From NCBI GenBank assembly GCA_009785115.1, contig WQWY01000004.1:101241-165240 (forward strand): 64,000 bases of DNA, read 5' to 3'. The translations under genes and the position numbers were made by a program. This document shows positions 29,308 through 41,278 of the stretch, piece after piece. The stretch is from Micrococcales bacterium. Lineage in GTDB: Bacteria; Actinomycetota; Actinomycetes; Actinomycetales; Cellulomonadaceae. Under the pieces are notes generated by a model. The model saw nothing but the letters and a program-made list of their open reading frames with translations, was not told the DNA's origin and made no database searches. Within the stretch, counting starts at the first letter, position 1. Each line of letters opens with the position of its first letter.

Positions 29308-30917
29308 GGCTCCGGCTGTTCCGAGCCTCTCTGCGGCGCAACGCGGCCGTCCTCGTCGCGTGGCTGCTGGCCGCCGCGTCGGTGCTCGCGATGGTGCTCA
29401 TAGCCGGCGCGAGCTTCACGGCGCTCGGCCTCCGGCTGGTACCGCAGCACCAGGCCGACACGGGCACCTGGGTGGTGATCGCCGGGTCGGTGCTGTGCGT
29501 CGCGTGGGCCGTGCTCCCGCCGTTGCTGTTCGGCCTGGACCAGACCTTGGACCCGGCCCGGTTCGCCCCCTTCCCGCTGCGCGGCGCCGACCTGGCCCCC
29601 GGGCTGGTCGCGGCGAGCTTCGTCGGGCTGCCCGGCATCGCGACGCTGCTCGCGGCCTCGACCACCGTGATGCTGTGGGTCAGCACGCCCCGAGCGATGC
29701 TCCCGGCCTTCGTCGGCGCCGTGCTCGGCACCTCGACCTGCATGGTGGTCGGTCGGCTGACCACCACGGTCCTGGCCGGCGTGCTCTCCTCCCGACGTGG
29801 ACGTGACGCGAGCGTCGTGCTCGGCGCGGCGCTCTTCGGTGGCGCGTACCTGGTGCTGGTCTCGCTCACCCAGGGCCGGGTGCTGCAAGACCTGACCTTC
29901 GACCCCACGCCGGTGGGGGTCGTGCTGAGCTGGACGCCGCTCGGTGCTCCGTGGGCGGCCGGCGGTGCCGCCGCCGCGGGCGACTGGCTCGGGGTCGCTG
30001 CCCACCTGGGCCTGGCCGTGCTGTACGTGCTCCTTCTGGTGTGGGCCTACGGGCGAGCGCTGGACCGGGCGCTCACCGCTCCCCCTGCCGCTCAGCGTGG
30101 CACCAGGTCTCGACGTGACGCGGTGGCGCAGGCTGTGGCCCGCACCTCGCGCGCCGCGTGGTTCCCGGTGCTGGCTGTCGCGGCGCGTGCCCGACGCTAC
30201 TGGGCGAAAGACCCTCGCTATCTCGCCGGTGTCCCCGTGCTCGTCCTGCTGCCGCTGGTCATGGTGGTCATGAGCCGGTCGATGGGGGTGCTGCCGGGTG
30301 TCTCGGACTCGCTCGTGCACCATGTCGCCCTGATGGGCTGCGAGGCGGCAGGCCTGGCGGCCGGTCTGATCCTGCTCTCTGACATCGGTTTCGACTCCAC
30401 CGCGTGGTGGCTGCACCTGACGGCGGGGGTGCCAGGGTGGGCCGACCGTCTGGGACGAGCGCTCGGGCAGATCGGGTGGGCCGTCCCTGGGCTGGTCGTG
30501 CTGTGCGTCGTCGTGACCGTGGCGCTCGGCTCACCGGCTGACGCCCCCGCTCTGATCGGTTCCACCTTGTGCGCGTACCTGGTCGGGCTGGGCGTCGCGA
30601 GCGTGCTCTCCGCGGTGGCGATCTACCCGGTGGTGCTGCCCGGCGCCAACCCGCTGTCGTCGCGCGGGGGGCTCTCCGGCCTGGCTGTGGTGACCCAGCT
30701 CGGCGGGGTGGCCGCGACGCTCCTGCTCTGGGCGCCGGTCGGGGCCGCCGCGCACCTGACCCCGACGTCGTGGGGATGGCTGGTGGCGGGCGTGGGCGTG
30801 ATCTGGGGCGTGGTGGTGCTGGCTGCTGGCGTCGTCCTCGGGGGGCGCGCCGTAGACGCTCGTGGCCCGGCGATCATGGCGCTGCTCGTCAAGAACGGCT
30901 CTCGAGCCTCTGCGTGA
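29283..30917 (+). CDS. ABC transporter permease (ABC-2-like)
   Basis: Very hydrophobic ~544-aa frame starting GTG at 29283, overlapping the ATPase 3' end. Confidence 0.8.
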   Translation: MVATVLDLRLRLFRASLRRNAAVLVAWLLAAASVLAMVLIAGASFTALGLRLVPQHQADTGTWVVIAGSVLCVAWAVLPPLLFGLDQTLDPARFAPFPLRGADLAPGLVAASFVGLPGIATLLAASTTVMLWVSTPRAMLPAFVGAVLGTSTCMVVGRLTTTVLAGVLSSRRGRDASVVLGAALFGGAYLVLVSLTQGRVLQDLTFDPTPVGVVLSWTPLGAPWAAGGAAAAGDWLGVAAHLGLAVLYVLLLVWAYGRALDRALTAPPAAQRGTRSRRDAVAQAVARTSRAAWFPVLAVAARARRYWAKDPRYLAGVPVLVLLPLVMVVMSRSMGVLPGVSDSLVHHVALMGCEAAGLAAGLILLSDIGFDSTAWWLHLTAGVPGWADRLGRALGQIGWAVPGLVVLCVVVTVALGSPADAPALIGSTLCAYLVGLGVASVLSAVAIYPVVLPGANPLSSRGGLSGLAVVTQLGGVAATLLLWAPVGAAAHLTPTSWGWLVAGVGVIWGVVVLAAGVVLGGRAVDARGPAIMALLVKNGSRASA

Positions 30918-30953
30918 GGCGAGAGAGGGGCATGTCTGGGGAGGGGCTCCCCC

Positions 30954-31469
30954 TCACCGAGCCTGCATGGCCGCGTTGGTCACGTCCGTCGCGATCTGGC
31001 GACCCCACGCGTAGGCGAGGTTCAGGTCGCGGCGGTCTCCTGGCTCGGCCGAGGTCCGGGCGAGCAGCGACTTCTCCGTGACCGTCAGCCCGTCCTTGTC
31101 CAGCCGTCCGCCGAACACCTGCAGCTGCCTGACACCGGCCCCGCGTGCGATGTCGACGACGTCCTCCGGCGGGGGGCTGTTGTCTGGTTGGCCGTCGACC
31201 GGGCCAGACCAGAACATCCACACGGGCCGGGCGTGCAGGGCCGCCCCTTGGCGGTCGACGAGGTCCTTGATGTCCAGGCCGACCCGGCCGATGTACACCG
31301 AGGTCCCGAGCACGACCGCGTGGTAGCTGGCGACCTGGGTCACGTCGTCTGGGGCGATCACGTCTACCTCGTGGCCACCGTCGCGCAGCGCCTGCGCGAC
31401 CCGTGCACCGATCTCGGCCGTGCCTCCGTGACGAGACGAGACACTCATCAAGACCTTCACGACAGCCAC
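30954..31469 (-). CDS. flavodoxin-domain protein
   Basis: VKVLMSVSSRHGGTAEIGARVAQALRDGGHEVDV...YHAVVLGTSVYIGRVGLDIKDLV...PVWMFWSGPV. Confidence 0.85.
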   Translation of the reverse strand: MAVVKVLMSVSSRHGGTAEIGARVAQALRDGGHEVDVIAPDDVTQVASYHAVVLGTSVYIGRVGLDIKDLVDRQGAALHARPVWMFWSGPVDGQPDNSPPPEDVVDIARGAGVRQLQVFGGRLDKDGLTVTEKSLLARTSAEPGDRRDLNLAYAWGRQIATDVTNAAMQAR

Positions 31470-31616
31470 CTCTCAGGGGTTTCTGGTCATCCGTCCGCTC
31501 CACGACATTCTCTGACAGACTCGCCATCACCCACCAGTCGAACCAGGGACGGAAGTCCTGAGCCATCAGGGGCAGAGCGTCCTCGGTCGACCTTCGCGCC
31601 GGTAGACTCCCCTGCC

Positions 31617-32345
31617 ATGGCACGCCAGTCCACGAGCGCTGACCCGACCTCCGCAGCGAAGAAGCCGAAGAAGACTCGCTGGTACCACCAGCTGTGGCAG
31701 GCGTACAAGATCACCCAGCGCTACGACCCGCGCACGGGATGGTTCATCGTCGCGATCGTCGTCGGCGTGACCGCGCTGTCCGTCGTGATCGGCTGGCTCA
31801 TCACCGGCCAGTACTGGCAAGGGGCCATGCTCGGCCTGTCCCTCGGTCTGATCGGCGCGATGTTCCTCCTGGCGCGCCGGGTCGAGGTCGCCGCGTACTC
31901 CCAGATCGCGGGCCAGCCCGGCGCCACCTACTCGGCGCTGACCACGATGCGTCGAGGCTGGACGTTCGGCCAGGAGCCGGTCGCGATCGACCCTCGCACC
32001 CAAGACATGGTGTTCCGCGGGGTGGGCCGCCCTGGGGTGGTCCTGATCAGCGAGGGCCCGCCCCACCGTGCCGTGCGCCTGCTCGAGGCCGAGCGCAAGC
32101 GCTGCGCGAGGGTGGTCGGCGGTGCCCCGGTCCACCTGGTCCAGATGGGTGACGACGAGGGCCAGGTCCCGCTCAGGCGGCTCACCCGGTACCTGTCCAA
32201 GCAGCTCAAGCCGGTGCTGACCCGGCAGGAGGTCGCGGCCGTCGACAAGCGCCTGATGTCTCTGGGCGCGGCCAGGCTTCCCGTGCCCAAGGGGCTCGAC
32301 CCGATGAAGGTCCGCCCTGACCGCAAGGGCCTGCGCGGACGCTGA
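31617..32345 (+). CDS. DUF4191-family membrane protein
   Basis: RWYHQLWQAYKITQRYDPRTGWFIVAIVVGVTALSVVIGWL...GQPGATYSALTTMRRGWTFGQEPVAIDPRTQDMVFRGVGRPGVVLI. Confidence 0.85.
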   Translation: MARQSTSADPTSAAKKPKKTRWYHQLWQAYKITQRYDPRTGWFIVAIVVGVTALSVVIGWLITGQYWQGAMLGLSLGLIGAMFLLARRVEVAAYSQIAGQPGATYSALTTMRRGWTFGQEPVAIDPRTQDMVFRGVGRPGVVLISEGPPHRAVRLLEAERKRCARVVGGAPVHLVQMGDDEGQVPLRRLTRYLSKQLKPVLTRQEVAAVDKRLMSLGAARLPVPKGLDPMKVRPDRKGLRGR

Positions 32346-32516
32346 GCCCCGGCCCGCCGCGCGGCAGGTGAGGCGACCTCGCGGCGGTGCGATGGGTGAC
32401 GACCCCTGGCTAGTACCGTTGCACCGGAGACGCAGCGGGTAGCCACGGGAAGATGTCGTGGACGTCACCCGACAGACCGAGCCTCCGGACGAGCCCGACC
32501 GACCGAGGAGCAGCGG

Positions 32517-33938
<1,422 letters not shown>

Positions 33939-33953
33939 CAGGGCCCCCGTGGG

Positions 33954-36900
33954 TCAACCGTAGAAGAGGCGCTCGACGGCGGTCCTGGCGCGGCGGGAGG
34001 CGCGCAGGTACTCCTCTTCGAGGTGGGCGCCGGCCGCTGGGCCGCGACCCATCACCCTGGCGACGCCGGCTAGGGTGCGGCGGTCGTGCGGGAGCAGGTC
34101 GGTGCTGCTGCTGTCGGGGCGGCCCGACCAGAGGACGTTCGCGTCACGGACCTTGGAGGCCAGGTCCCAGGCCGTGCACAGGATCTCGGCGTCTGAGGGG
34201 CTGAGCAGGTTGGCGTCACGGGCGGCGTCCAGAGCGGCTCGGGTGGACGTGGTGCGCAGCGACGGCATCTCGTGGGCGTGCTGGAGCTGAAGCAGCTGGA
34301 CGGTCCACTCCACGTCGGAGATGCCGCCCGGGCCCAGCTTGAGGTGGCGGGCCGGGAGGACCCCTCGTGGGAGGCGTTCGGCCTCGACCCTGGCCTTGAT
34401 GCGTCGGATCTCCCGGGTCTGGGCGACGTCCAGGCCGCCCCGCGGGTAGCGGATCGGGGCGACCAGCGCGACGAAGCGCTCCCCCAGGTCGGTGTCTCCG
34501 GCGACGGGGCGGGCTCGGAGGAGAGCCTGGGCCTCCCACACCGACGACCAGCGTTCGTAGTACTCGGCGTAGGCGGCCAGGGTGCGGACCAGCGGGCCGT
34601 TGCGGCCCTCGGGGCGCAGGTCGGCGTCGATCTGCAAGGGCGGCTCAGCACCGACGTCGCCGAGCAGGCCACGCAGCCGTGTCGCCACGTGCATCGCCCA
34701 GTCGTGGGCCACCGTCTCGTCCGCACCGGGCAGGGGCTCGTGCACGTACAGGACGTCGGCGTCCGAGGAGTAGCCCATCTCTCCCCCGCCCAGCCTGCCC
34801 ATCGCGATCACCGCCATCGTGGCCGGGTCCTCGGTCAGGCCCAGCGTCGCGCGGGCCTGGGAGCGGGCGATCCTCAGCCCCCCGGCGAGCAGCACGTCAG
34901 CGGCGGCCGTCAGCGACGCCGCCGCCGGCGTGGTCGCGACACCCAGCACCTCGGCGGACGCCGTCCGCGCCAGCTCGCGACGGCGCAGCGCACGCAGCGC
35001 CTGGGCGGCCTGGGCCGGGTCCGCGCGCCGGTCGAGGATCGCGGTGGCCTCGGTCCACAACCGGGCGGATGACCGGGGTTCCAGCTCGGCGTCGTCGTCC
35101 AGCCACGTCACCGACTCCGGCGAGCGGGTCAGGGCGTCGGCGACATACCGCGACGTGGACAGCACCAGCGCGAGACGTTGGGCGGCGCTGCCGGAGTCTC
35201 GCAGCAGCTTCAGGTACCAGTGCGTCGAGCCCAGCGTGTCTGACAGCCGCCGGAAAGCCAGCAGGCCGCCGTCCGGGTCGGCACCGTCGGCGAACCATCC
35301 GAGCATCACCGGCAGCAGCTGGCGCTGGATCGCGGCCCGCCGGGACAGGCCCTCGGTCAGCGCCGCGATGTGACGGACCGCCCCGGCCGGGTCTCGATAG
35401 CCGATGGCCGCGAGACGAGCCTTGGCTGCCTCGGGCGCCAGCCGCGCCTCGTCGGTCGACAGCTGGGCCGTGGCGGGCAGCAGCGGGCGGTAGAACAGCT
35501 CTTCGTGCAGACGTCGCACGTCACGGCGCACCTGCCGCCACCGCTCTCGCAGGCCGTCGGCGCCCGCTGCCCGCATCCGTGCGGCACGGGCCAGGCGCAC
35601 CAGGTCGGCCTCGGTGGTCGGCATCAGATGGGTCCGTCGCAACCGGGCCAGCTGCAACCGGTGCTCGAGCACCCGCAAGAACCGGTAGCACTCCGCCAGC
35701 TGTGCGGCGTGGTCGCGGCCGACGTACCCGCCCGCCGCGAGCGCCGCGAGCGCGGTCAGGGTGGTGGACGAGCGGATGGTCTCGTCGGCGCGGCCGTGCA
35801 CCAGCTGGAGCAGCTGGACGGTGAACTCCACGTCACGCAGGCCCCCGACGCCGAGCTTGATCTGCCGGTCCGCCTCGGCGCGGGGCACGTGCTGCTCGAC
35901 CCTGCGTCGCATCGCCTGGGAGTCCTCGACGAAGTTCTCCCGCTGTACCGCCGACCACACGAACGGCTGGGTCATGTCGACGTACGCCTGGCCGAGCTCG
36001 CGGTCCCCAGCCAGGGGACGCGCCTTGAGCAGGGCCTGGAACTCCCAGGTGCGCGCCCACCGCTCGTAGTACGCCCGGTGGCTGTCCAGGGTGCGCACCA
36101 GGGGGCCGTCTTTGCCCTCGGGGCGCAGCGCGGCGTCCACCGGCCACAGCGCGGGCTCGCCGGCCACGCCCGCGCAGGCCCGGGCCAGCGACGCGGCCAG
36201 GCGGGCCCCGATGGTCATCGCCTCGGCCTCGTCGGCCCCCTCGGCCGGTTCGGCGACGTAGACGACGTCGACGTCCGACACGTAGTTGAGCTCGCGCCCG
36301 CCCGCCTTGCCCATGCCGATGACGGCCAGGCGCACCCCTCGCCCGTGGTCGGCGAGCTCGGCCCGGGCCAGCGCCAGCGCCGCTTCCAGCGCCGCCGCCG
36401 CGAGGTCGGCCAGGGCTGCCGCCACCTCGGGCATCTGGCTCATGGGGTCGGGTGCGGACAGGTCGGTGACCGCGATGCGCGCCAGCCTGGTCCGGTAGGC
36501 CAGGCGCATCGCGTCGACACCCGCGTCCACCGTCGCGACAGGCAGCGCCGCCTGGGGGTCGGCACCGACCGCGGCGAGCATCTCGGCCCGCACCGTCTCG
36601 GGGTCCCTGAAGGGCTCGTCGGCGACGACCGTCGCGATGACGTCAGGGTGCGCGACAAGATGGTTGCTGAGCTCTGACGACCCGCCCAGCAGCTGCACCA
36701 GTCGCTGCACACCCGCGCTCGGGCCACCCAGGATGCCGGCGAGCGTCGAGGGGTCGTCGCGCACCGCCTCAGCGACCCGGACCACACCGAGCACGGCCTG
36801 GTCTGGGTCGGCCACGTCGGCCAGCAGCTCGGGGAGCACCTGCGCGACCTGCGGGGCGAGGGCCGTCACAGCGGGGTCGGTGAGCAGCCGCTCGGCCCGT

Positions 36901-36986
36901 TCGACCTCACGGATCCCGGCCCGTCTCAGACGCGCCCCGGACGAAGGGCGCTCACGGCGCCCTGGATAGCTGTCAAAGCTCGCCAC
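33954..36986 (-). CDS. glnE: bifunctional glutamine synthetase adenylyltransferase/adenylyl-removing enzyme
   Basis: Two nucleotidyltransferase modules (GMGKAGGRELNYVSDVDVVYV; MGRLGGGEMGYSSDADVLYVHEP), both followed by KLGVGGLRDVEFTVQLLQL / KLGPGGISDVEWTVQLLQL. Confidence 0.96.
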   Translation of the reverse strand: MASFDSYPGRRERPSSGARLRRAGIREVERAERLLTDPAVTALAPQVAQVLPELLADVADPDQAVLGVVRVAEAVRDDPSTLAGILGGPSAGVQRLVQLLGGSSELSNHLVAHPDVIATVVADEPFRDPETVRAEMLAAVGADPQAALPVATVDAGVDAMRLAYRTRLARIAVTDLSAPDPMSQMPEVAAALADLAAAALEAALALARAELADHGRGVRLAVIGMGKAGGRELNYVSDVDVVYVAEPAEGADEAEAMTIGARLAASLARACAGVAGEPALWPVDAALRPEGKDGPLVRTLDSHRAYYERWARTWEFQALLKARPLAGDRELGQAYVDMTQPFVWSAVQRENFVEDSQAMRRRVEQHVPRAEADRQIKLGVGGLRDVEFTVQLLQLVHGRADETIRSSTTLTALAALAAGGYVGRDHAAQLAECYRFLRVLEHRLQLARLRRTHLMPTTEADLVRLARAARMRAAGADGLRERWRQVRRDVRRLHEELFYRPLLPATAQLSTDEARLAPEAAKARLAAIGYRDPAGAVRHIAALTEGLSRRAAIQRQLLPVMLGWFADGADPDGGLLAFRRLSDTLGSTHWYLKLLRDSGSAAQRLALVLSTSRYVADALTRSPESVTWLDDDAELEPRSSARLWTEATAILDRRADPAQAAQALRALRRRELARTASAEVLGVATTPAAASLTAAADVLLAGGLRIARSQARATLGLTEDPATMAVIAMGRLGGGEMGYSSDADVLYVHEPLPGADETVAHDWAMHVATRLRGLLGDVGAEPPLQIDADLRPEGRNGPLVRTLAAYAEYYERWSSVWEAQALLRARPVAGDTDLGERFVALVAPIRYPRGGLDVAQTREIRRIKARVEAERLPRGVLPARHLKLGPGGISDVEWTVQLLQLQHAHEMPSLRTTSTRAALDAARDANLLSPSDAEILCTAWDLASKVRDANVLWSGRPDSSSTDLLPHDRRTLAGVARVMGRGPAAGAHLEEEYLRASRRARTAVERLFYG

Positions 36987-37034
36987 CGGGGCACCGTCCC
37001 TTCCGTTTCAGATCGAGATCACGACGACGGCGGG

Positions 37035-38372
37035 TCACAGCGACGGCAGGAACCGGGAGAGCTCGAACGGGGTGACCTGGGAGCGGTACTCCGTCCACTC
37101 TTGGCGCTTGTTGCGCAAGAAGAAGTCGAACACGTGCTCACCGAGCGTCTCAGCGACCAGCTCGGAGGCCTTCATCACCCTGATCGCCTCGTCCAGGGAG
37201 GTCGGCAGCGGGTCGATCCCGAGCGCCCGTCGCTCGGCGTCGGTGAGCTCCCACACGTCGTCCTCGGCGCCCTCGGGCAGCTCGTAGCCCTTCTCGACGC
37301 CCTGGAGGCCGGCGGCGAGCATCACCGCGAACGCCAGGTACGGGTTCGCGGCGGAGTCCAGCGCACGGTACTCGACACGGCTGGACGCGGCCTTGCCCGG
37401 GCTGTACATCGGCACCCGCACCAGCGCCGACCGGTTGTTGTGCCCCCAGCAGATGTACGCCGGCGCCTCGGCGCCCCCCCACAGACGCTTGTAGGAGTTC
37501 ACGAACTGGTTGGTCACCGCGGTGATCTCCGCCGCGTGGCGCAGCAGGCCGGCGATGAACGACCGGCCGACCCTCGACAGCTCCAGCGGCGCCCCGGGCT
37601 CGTAGAACGCGTTGGTGTCACCCTCGAACAGCGACAGATGGGTGTGCATGCCTGACCCCGGGCTGTCGGCCAGGGGCTTGGGCATGAAGGAGGCGAAGAC
37701 GCCCTGCTCCAGCGCGACCTCCTTGACCACGGTGCGGAACGTCATGATGTTGTCCGCGGTGGTCAGCGCGTCGGCGTAGCGCAGGTCGATCTCGTTCTGG
37801 CCGGGCCCGGCCTCGTGGTGGGAGAACTCCACCGAGATGCCCATCGACTCCAGCATGGTGATCGCCGTCCGCCGGAAGTCGTAGCCGGTGCCGCGCGGCA
37901 CGTGGTCGAAGTACCCGCCCCTGTCGATGGGGACCAACGGGCTCGTGGGGTCGGCCATCTGCCTGAACAGGTAGAACTCGATCTCTGGGTGGGTGTAGAA
38001 CGTGAATCCCCGGTCTGAGGCTCGTGCCAGGGCACGGCGCAGCACGTTGCGCGAGTCGGCCAGCGACGGCTCCCCGTCAGGGGTCAGCAGGTCGCAGAAC
38101 ATCCGGCCGGAGCCCTTGCCGTCGCCGCGCCAGGGCAGCACCTGGAACGTCGACGGGTCGGGGCGGGCGACCATGTCGGCCTCGTAGACCCGGGTCAGGC
38201 CCTCGATCGCGGACCCGTCGAACCCGATGCCCTCCCTGAAGGCGTGCTCGAGCTCGGCCGGCGCGATGGCCACCGACTTCAAGATGCCCAGCACGTCGGT
38301 GAACCAGAGCCTGATGAAGCCGATGTCCTGCTCGTCGACCATGCGGAGCACGAACTCCTGCTGCCTGTCCAT
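37035..38372 (-). CDS. glnA2: glutamine synthetase (GlnA2-like)
   Basis: FTDVLGILKSVAIAPAELEHAFREGIGFDGSAIEGLTRVYEADM...EFSHHEAGPGQNEIDLRYADALTTADNIMTFR; downstream of glnE as in other actinobacteria. Confidence 0.93.
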   Translation of the reverse strand: MDRQQEFVLRMVDEQDIGFIRLWFTDVLGILKSVAIAPAELEHAFREGIGFDGSAIEGLTRVYEADMVARPDPSTFQVLPWRGDGKGSGRMFCDLLTPDGEPSLADSRNVLRRALARASDRGFTFYTHPEIEFYLFRQMADPTSPLVPIDRGGYFDHVPRGTGYDFRRTAITMLESMGISVEFSHHEAGPGQNEIDLRYADALTTADNIMTFRTVVKEVALEQGVFASFMPKPLADSPGSGMHTHLSLFEGDTNAFYEPGAPLELSRVGRSFIAGLLRHAAEITAVTNQFVNSYKRLWGGAEAPAYICWGHNNRSALVRVPMYSPGKAASSRVEYRALDSAANPYLAFAVMLAAGLQGVEKGYELPEGAEDDVWELTDAERRALGIDPLPTSLDEAIRVMKASELVAETLGEHVFDFFLRNKRQEWTEYRSQVTPFELSRFLPSL

Positions 38373-38512
38373 GACTCCCTATCCTGCCGGATCGCGGACC
38401 GGACGACAGGGGCTGACGCGCGCGGCGAGGCACGGCGGCGAGATACGCTCCCCTAGGTCTCCGGCGTCATCGGCGGCGGCCGCGCGCACGACGACGACGC
38501 GGAAGGACGACG

Positions 38513-39325
38513 ATGGACGAGGCTCCTCGCAAGGTGCGGGTGCACCACCTGGTGCAGGCCAAGCAGCGTGGCGAGAAGCTCGTCATGCTCACCGCGTACG
38601 ACGCGATCACCGCCCGGATCTTCGACGAGGCCGGCGTCGACCTGCTGCTGGTCGGGGACTCGATCGGCAACACCATGCACGGCCAGGCCACGACCCTGCC
38701 GGTCACGGTGGACGAGATGGTGGTCGCCGCTCGGGCCGTGGCCGGCGCCACGCGTCGCGCGCTCGTGGTCGCCGACATGCCTTTCGGCTCCTACGAGGCC
38801 GGGCCCACCCAGGCCCTGGCCACCGCGGTGCGCCTGATGAAGGAGACGGGGGTCTCTGCGGTCAAGCTCGAGGGCGGGGCCCGGGTCGCGGCGCAGGTGC
38901 GTGCCCTGACCGACGCCGGTGTGCCGGTGGTGGGCCACCTGGGCTACACCCCGCAGTCCGAGCACCTGCTCGGCGGGCCTCGGGTCCAGGGTCGCGGGGA
39001 CGCCGCGGCCGAGCGGTTGCGTGCCGACGCGCTGGCGCTGGTCGAGGCCGGGGCGGTGGCCGTCGTGCTGGAGATGGTCCCCGCACCCGTGGCCGCCGAC
39101 GTGACCCAGATCGTGCCCGTCCCGACGATCGGCATCGGCGCCGGCCCGGGCTGCGACGGTCAGGTGCTGGTGTGGGTGGACATGGCGGGGATGACCGACT
39201 GGTCACCGCGCTTCGCCAAACGCTTCGGCGAGGTAGGGCAAGCGCTGCACGATGCGGCCAGCGCTTATGCCGCCGAGGTTCGCGACGGCTCTTTCCCCGA
39301 CGCGGAGCACTCGTTCGCGCAGTAA
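38513..39325 (+). CDS. panB: 3-methyl-2-oxobutanoate hydroxymethyltransferase
   Basis: MLTAYDAITARIFDEAGVDLLLVGDSIGNTMHGQATTLPVTVDEMV...GHLGYTPQSEHLLGGPRVQGR...TIGIGAGPGCDGQVLVW. Confidence 0.96.
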   Translation: MDEAPRKVRVHHLVQAKQRGEKLVMLTAYDAITARIFDEAGVDLLLVGDSIGNTMHGQATTLPVTVDEMVVAARAVAGATRRALVVADMPFGSYEAGPTQALATAVRLMKETGVSAVKLEGGARVAAQVRALTDAGVPVVGHLGYTPQSEHLLGGPRVQGRGDAAAERLRADALALVEAGAVAVVLEMVPAPVAADVTQIVPVPTIGIGAGPGCDGQVLVWVDMAGMTDWSPRFAKRFGEVGQALHDAASAYAAEVRDGSFPDAEHSFAQ

Positions 39326-39333
39326 CCCTCCGG

Positions 39334-39585
39334 TCATCGCTCTTCGCGGCGCCAGGTGCGGTCCGCGTCGTCCCAGCTGTCGGTACGTCCACGTGCGGTC
39401 TCCAGGGCGCGCTCGGCCGCCTCTCGGGTGGGGTACGGACCCATCAGGGCGGACCAGTCGGACTGACGGCCCTCCTCGACCTGCTGGGTCTTGAGGTTGT
39501 AGTAGAACTTCTTCTTCCCTAGCACGAGGCGCGACCTCCCTGTCGGTCCGACGCTGGACCGCCACCTTCGTAGACTGCCAGGCAT
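39334..39585 (-). CDS. small SPOR-like/hypothetical protein
   Basis: [53 protein letters not shown]. Confidence 0.75.
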   Translation of the reverse strand: MPGSLRRWRSSVGPTGRSRLVLGKKKFYYNLKTQQVEEGRQSDWSALMGPYPTREAAERALETARGRTDSWDDADRTWRREER

Positions 39586-40456
39586 GAGCGCCGCACAGCG
39601 ACCACGACCACCCCTCGTGCCAGGAAAGATCAGCCCTCGTCGTCAGGTACCGGCCTCGATCCCCCGCCCGGAGTACGTGGGCAAGCCTGCCCCTGCCCGC
39701 TATCGCGGGCCCGACGTGCTCGACACGGAGACGATCGACCGCATCCGCGTCGCGGCCCGGGTCGCGGCCCAGGCGCTGGCGGAGGTCGGCCGGCACATCG
39801 CCCCCGGGGTGACCACGGACGCGCTCGACGCGGTCGGGCACGAGTTCTTGCTCGACCACGGCGCCTACCCGTCCACGCTGGGCTACCGGGGTTTCCCGAA
39901 GTCGCTGTGCACGTCGTTGAACGAGGTGATCTGCCACGGCATCCCCGACTCCACGGTGATCGAGGACGGCGACATCGTGAACATCGACATCACCGCCTAC
40001 CTCGACGGGGTGCACGGCGACACCAACGCGACGTTCCTGGCCGGCGACGTCGACCCTGAGGCTCGGGCGCTGGTCGAGCGCACCCGCGAGGCGCTGGCCC
40101 GGGCCATCAAGGCTGTGCGTCCGGGCCGGGAGATCAACGTGATCGGCCGGGTGATCGAGAAGTACGCGCACCGGTTCGGCTACGGGGTGGTGCGCGACTA
40201 CACCGGGCACGGTGTGGGCCCCGCGTTCCACACCGGTCTGGTGATCCCGCACTACGACGCCGCACCCGACTACGCGACCGTCCTGGAGCCCGGCATGGTG
40301 TTCACCATCGAGCCGATGCTCGACCTGGGGACGCCCGACTGGCGGATGTGGGACGACGACTGGACAGTGGTGACCGCCGACGGTCGATGGTCGGCCCAGT
40401 TCGAGCACACGATCACGGTCACCGAGGACGGTGCGGAGGTGCTGACGCTGCCGTGA
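39584..40456 (+). CDS. map: type I methionyl aminopeptidase
   Basis: [24 protein letters not shown]...[24 protein letters not shown]...[18 protein letters not shown]...FTIEPML. Confidence 0.96.
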   Translation: MSAAQRPRPPLVPGKISPRRQVPASIPRPEYVGKPAPARYRGPDVLDTETIDRIRVAARVAAQALAEVGRHIAPGVTTDALDAVGHEFLLDHGAYPSTLGYRGFPKSLCTSLNEVICHGIPDSTVIEDGDIVNIDITAYLDGVHGDTNATFLAGDVDPEARALVERTREALARAIKAVRPGREINVIGRVIEKYAHRFGYGVVRDYTGHGVGPAFHTGLVIPHYDAAPDYATVLEPGMVFTIEPMLDLGTPDWRMWDDDWTVVTADGRWSAQFEHTITVTEDGAEVLTLP

Positions 40457-41211
40457 GCAAGAAGAAGCCTGCTGTCGCCTTCGGGGTGGACATCGGCGGG
40501 TCTGGTATCAAGGGCGCGCCGGTGAACCTGACCACGGGCGAGCTCGCGGCCGACCGGGTGCGCATCCCGACCCCGCAGCCGGCCACGCCGTCCGCCGTGG
40601 CGGCCACCGTCGCCGAGGTGGTCGGCAGGTTCGGCCTGGACCCCCAGGTGCCGGTCGGGGTGACGTTCCCGGCCGTCATCACGCACGGCGTGGCCAGGTC
40701 GGCGGCTAACGTGGACGACTCCTGGATCGGCACCGACGTGCAGCAGGTGGTCGGCGCGGCGACCGGCCGGTCGGTGCTCGCGGTCAACGACGCCGACGCG
40801 GCGGGCCTCGCCGAGGTCGTCTACGGTGCCGCGCGGGGCGTCGACGGGGTGGTGCTGGTGGTCACGCTGGGCACCGGGATCGGGTCGGCGCTCGTCGTCG
40901 ACCAGCACCTGGTGCCCAACACCGAGCTGGGCCACCTGGAGATCGACGGGTACGACGCGGAGTCCCGCGCCGCCGACAGCGCCCGAGAGCGCGAGAACCT
41001 GAGCTGGGCCGTGTGGGCGGCACGGCTGCAGCGGTACTTCGACGTGGTGGAGAGGCTGTTCTCCCCCGACCTGATCGTCGTCGGGGGCGGGGTGAGCAAG
41101 AAGCACCAGAGCTTCTTGCCGCTGCTGGACCTGCACGCGCCGATCGTGCCCGCCCGGCTGCGCAACGCCGCGGGGATCGTCGGCGCCGCACGGCTCGCCG
41201 CTGACGCCTGA
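40453..41211 (+). CDS. ppgK: polyphosphate glucokinase
   Basis: [23 protein letters not shown]...[38 protein letters not shown]. Confidence 0.92.
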   Translation: MSKKKPAVAFGVDIGGSGIKGAPVNLTTGELAADRVRIPTPQPATPSAVAATVAEVVGRFGLDPQVPVGVTFPAVITHGVARSAANVDDSWIGTDVQQVVGAATGRSVLAVNDADAAGLAEVVYGAARGVDGVVLVVTLGTGIGSALVVDQHLVPNTELGHLEIDGYDAESRAADSARERENLSWAVWAARLQRYFDVVERLFSPDLIVVGGGVSKKHQSFLPLLDLHAPIVPARLRNAAGIVGAARLAADA

Positions 41212-41278
41212 GACCCGCTGAGCCTGAGCTCCGCTGATGTCGGGGCTTCAGGCATCGTCCGTGGGCCGGTCTCACCTC

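Noticed and set aside
28950-30416. 488-aa minus-strand ORF
   Set aside because: Antisense to the ABC transporter genes; composition is shadow-like.
32346-32516. Riboswitch in the glnA leader
   Set aside because: Some base-pairing potential, but no recognised glutamine or other riboswitch core could be matched by eye.
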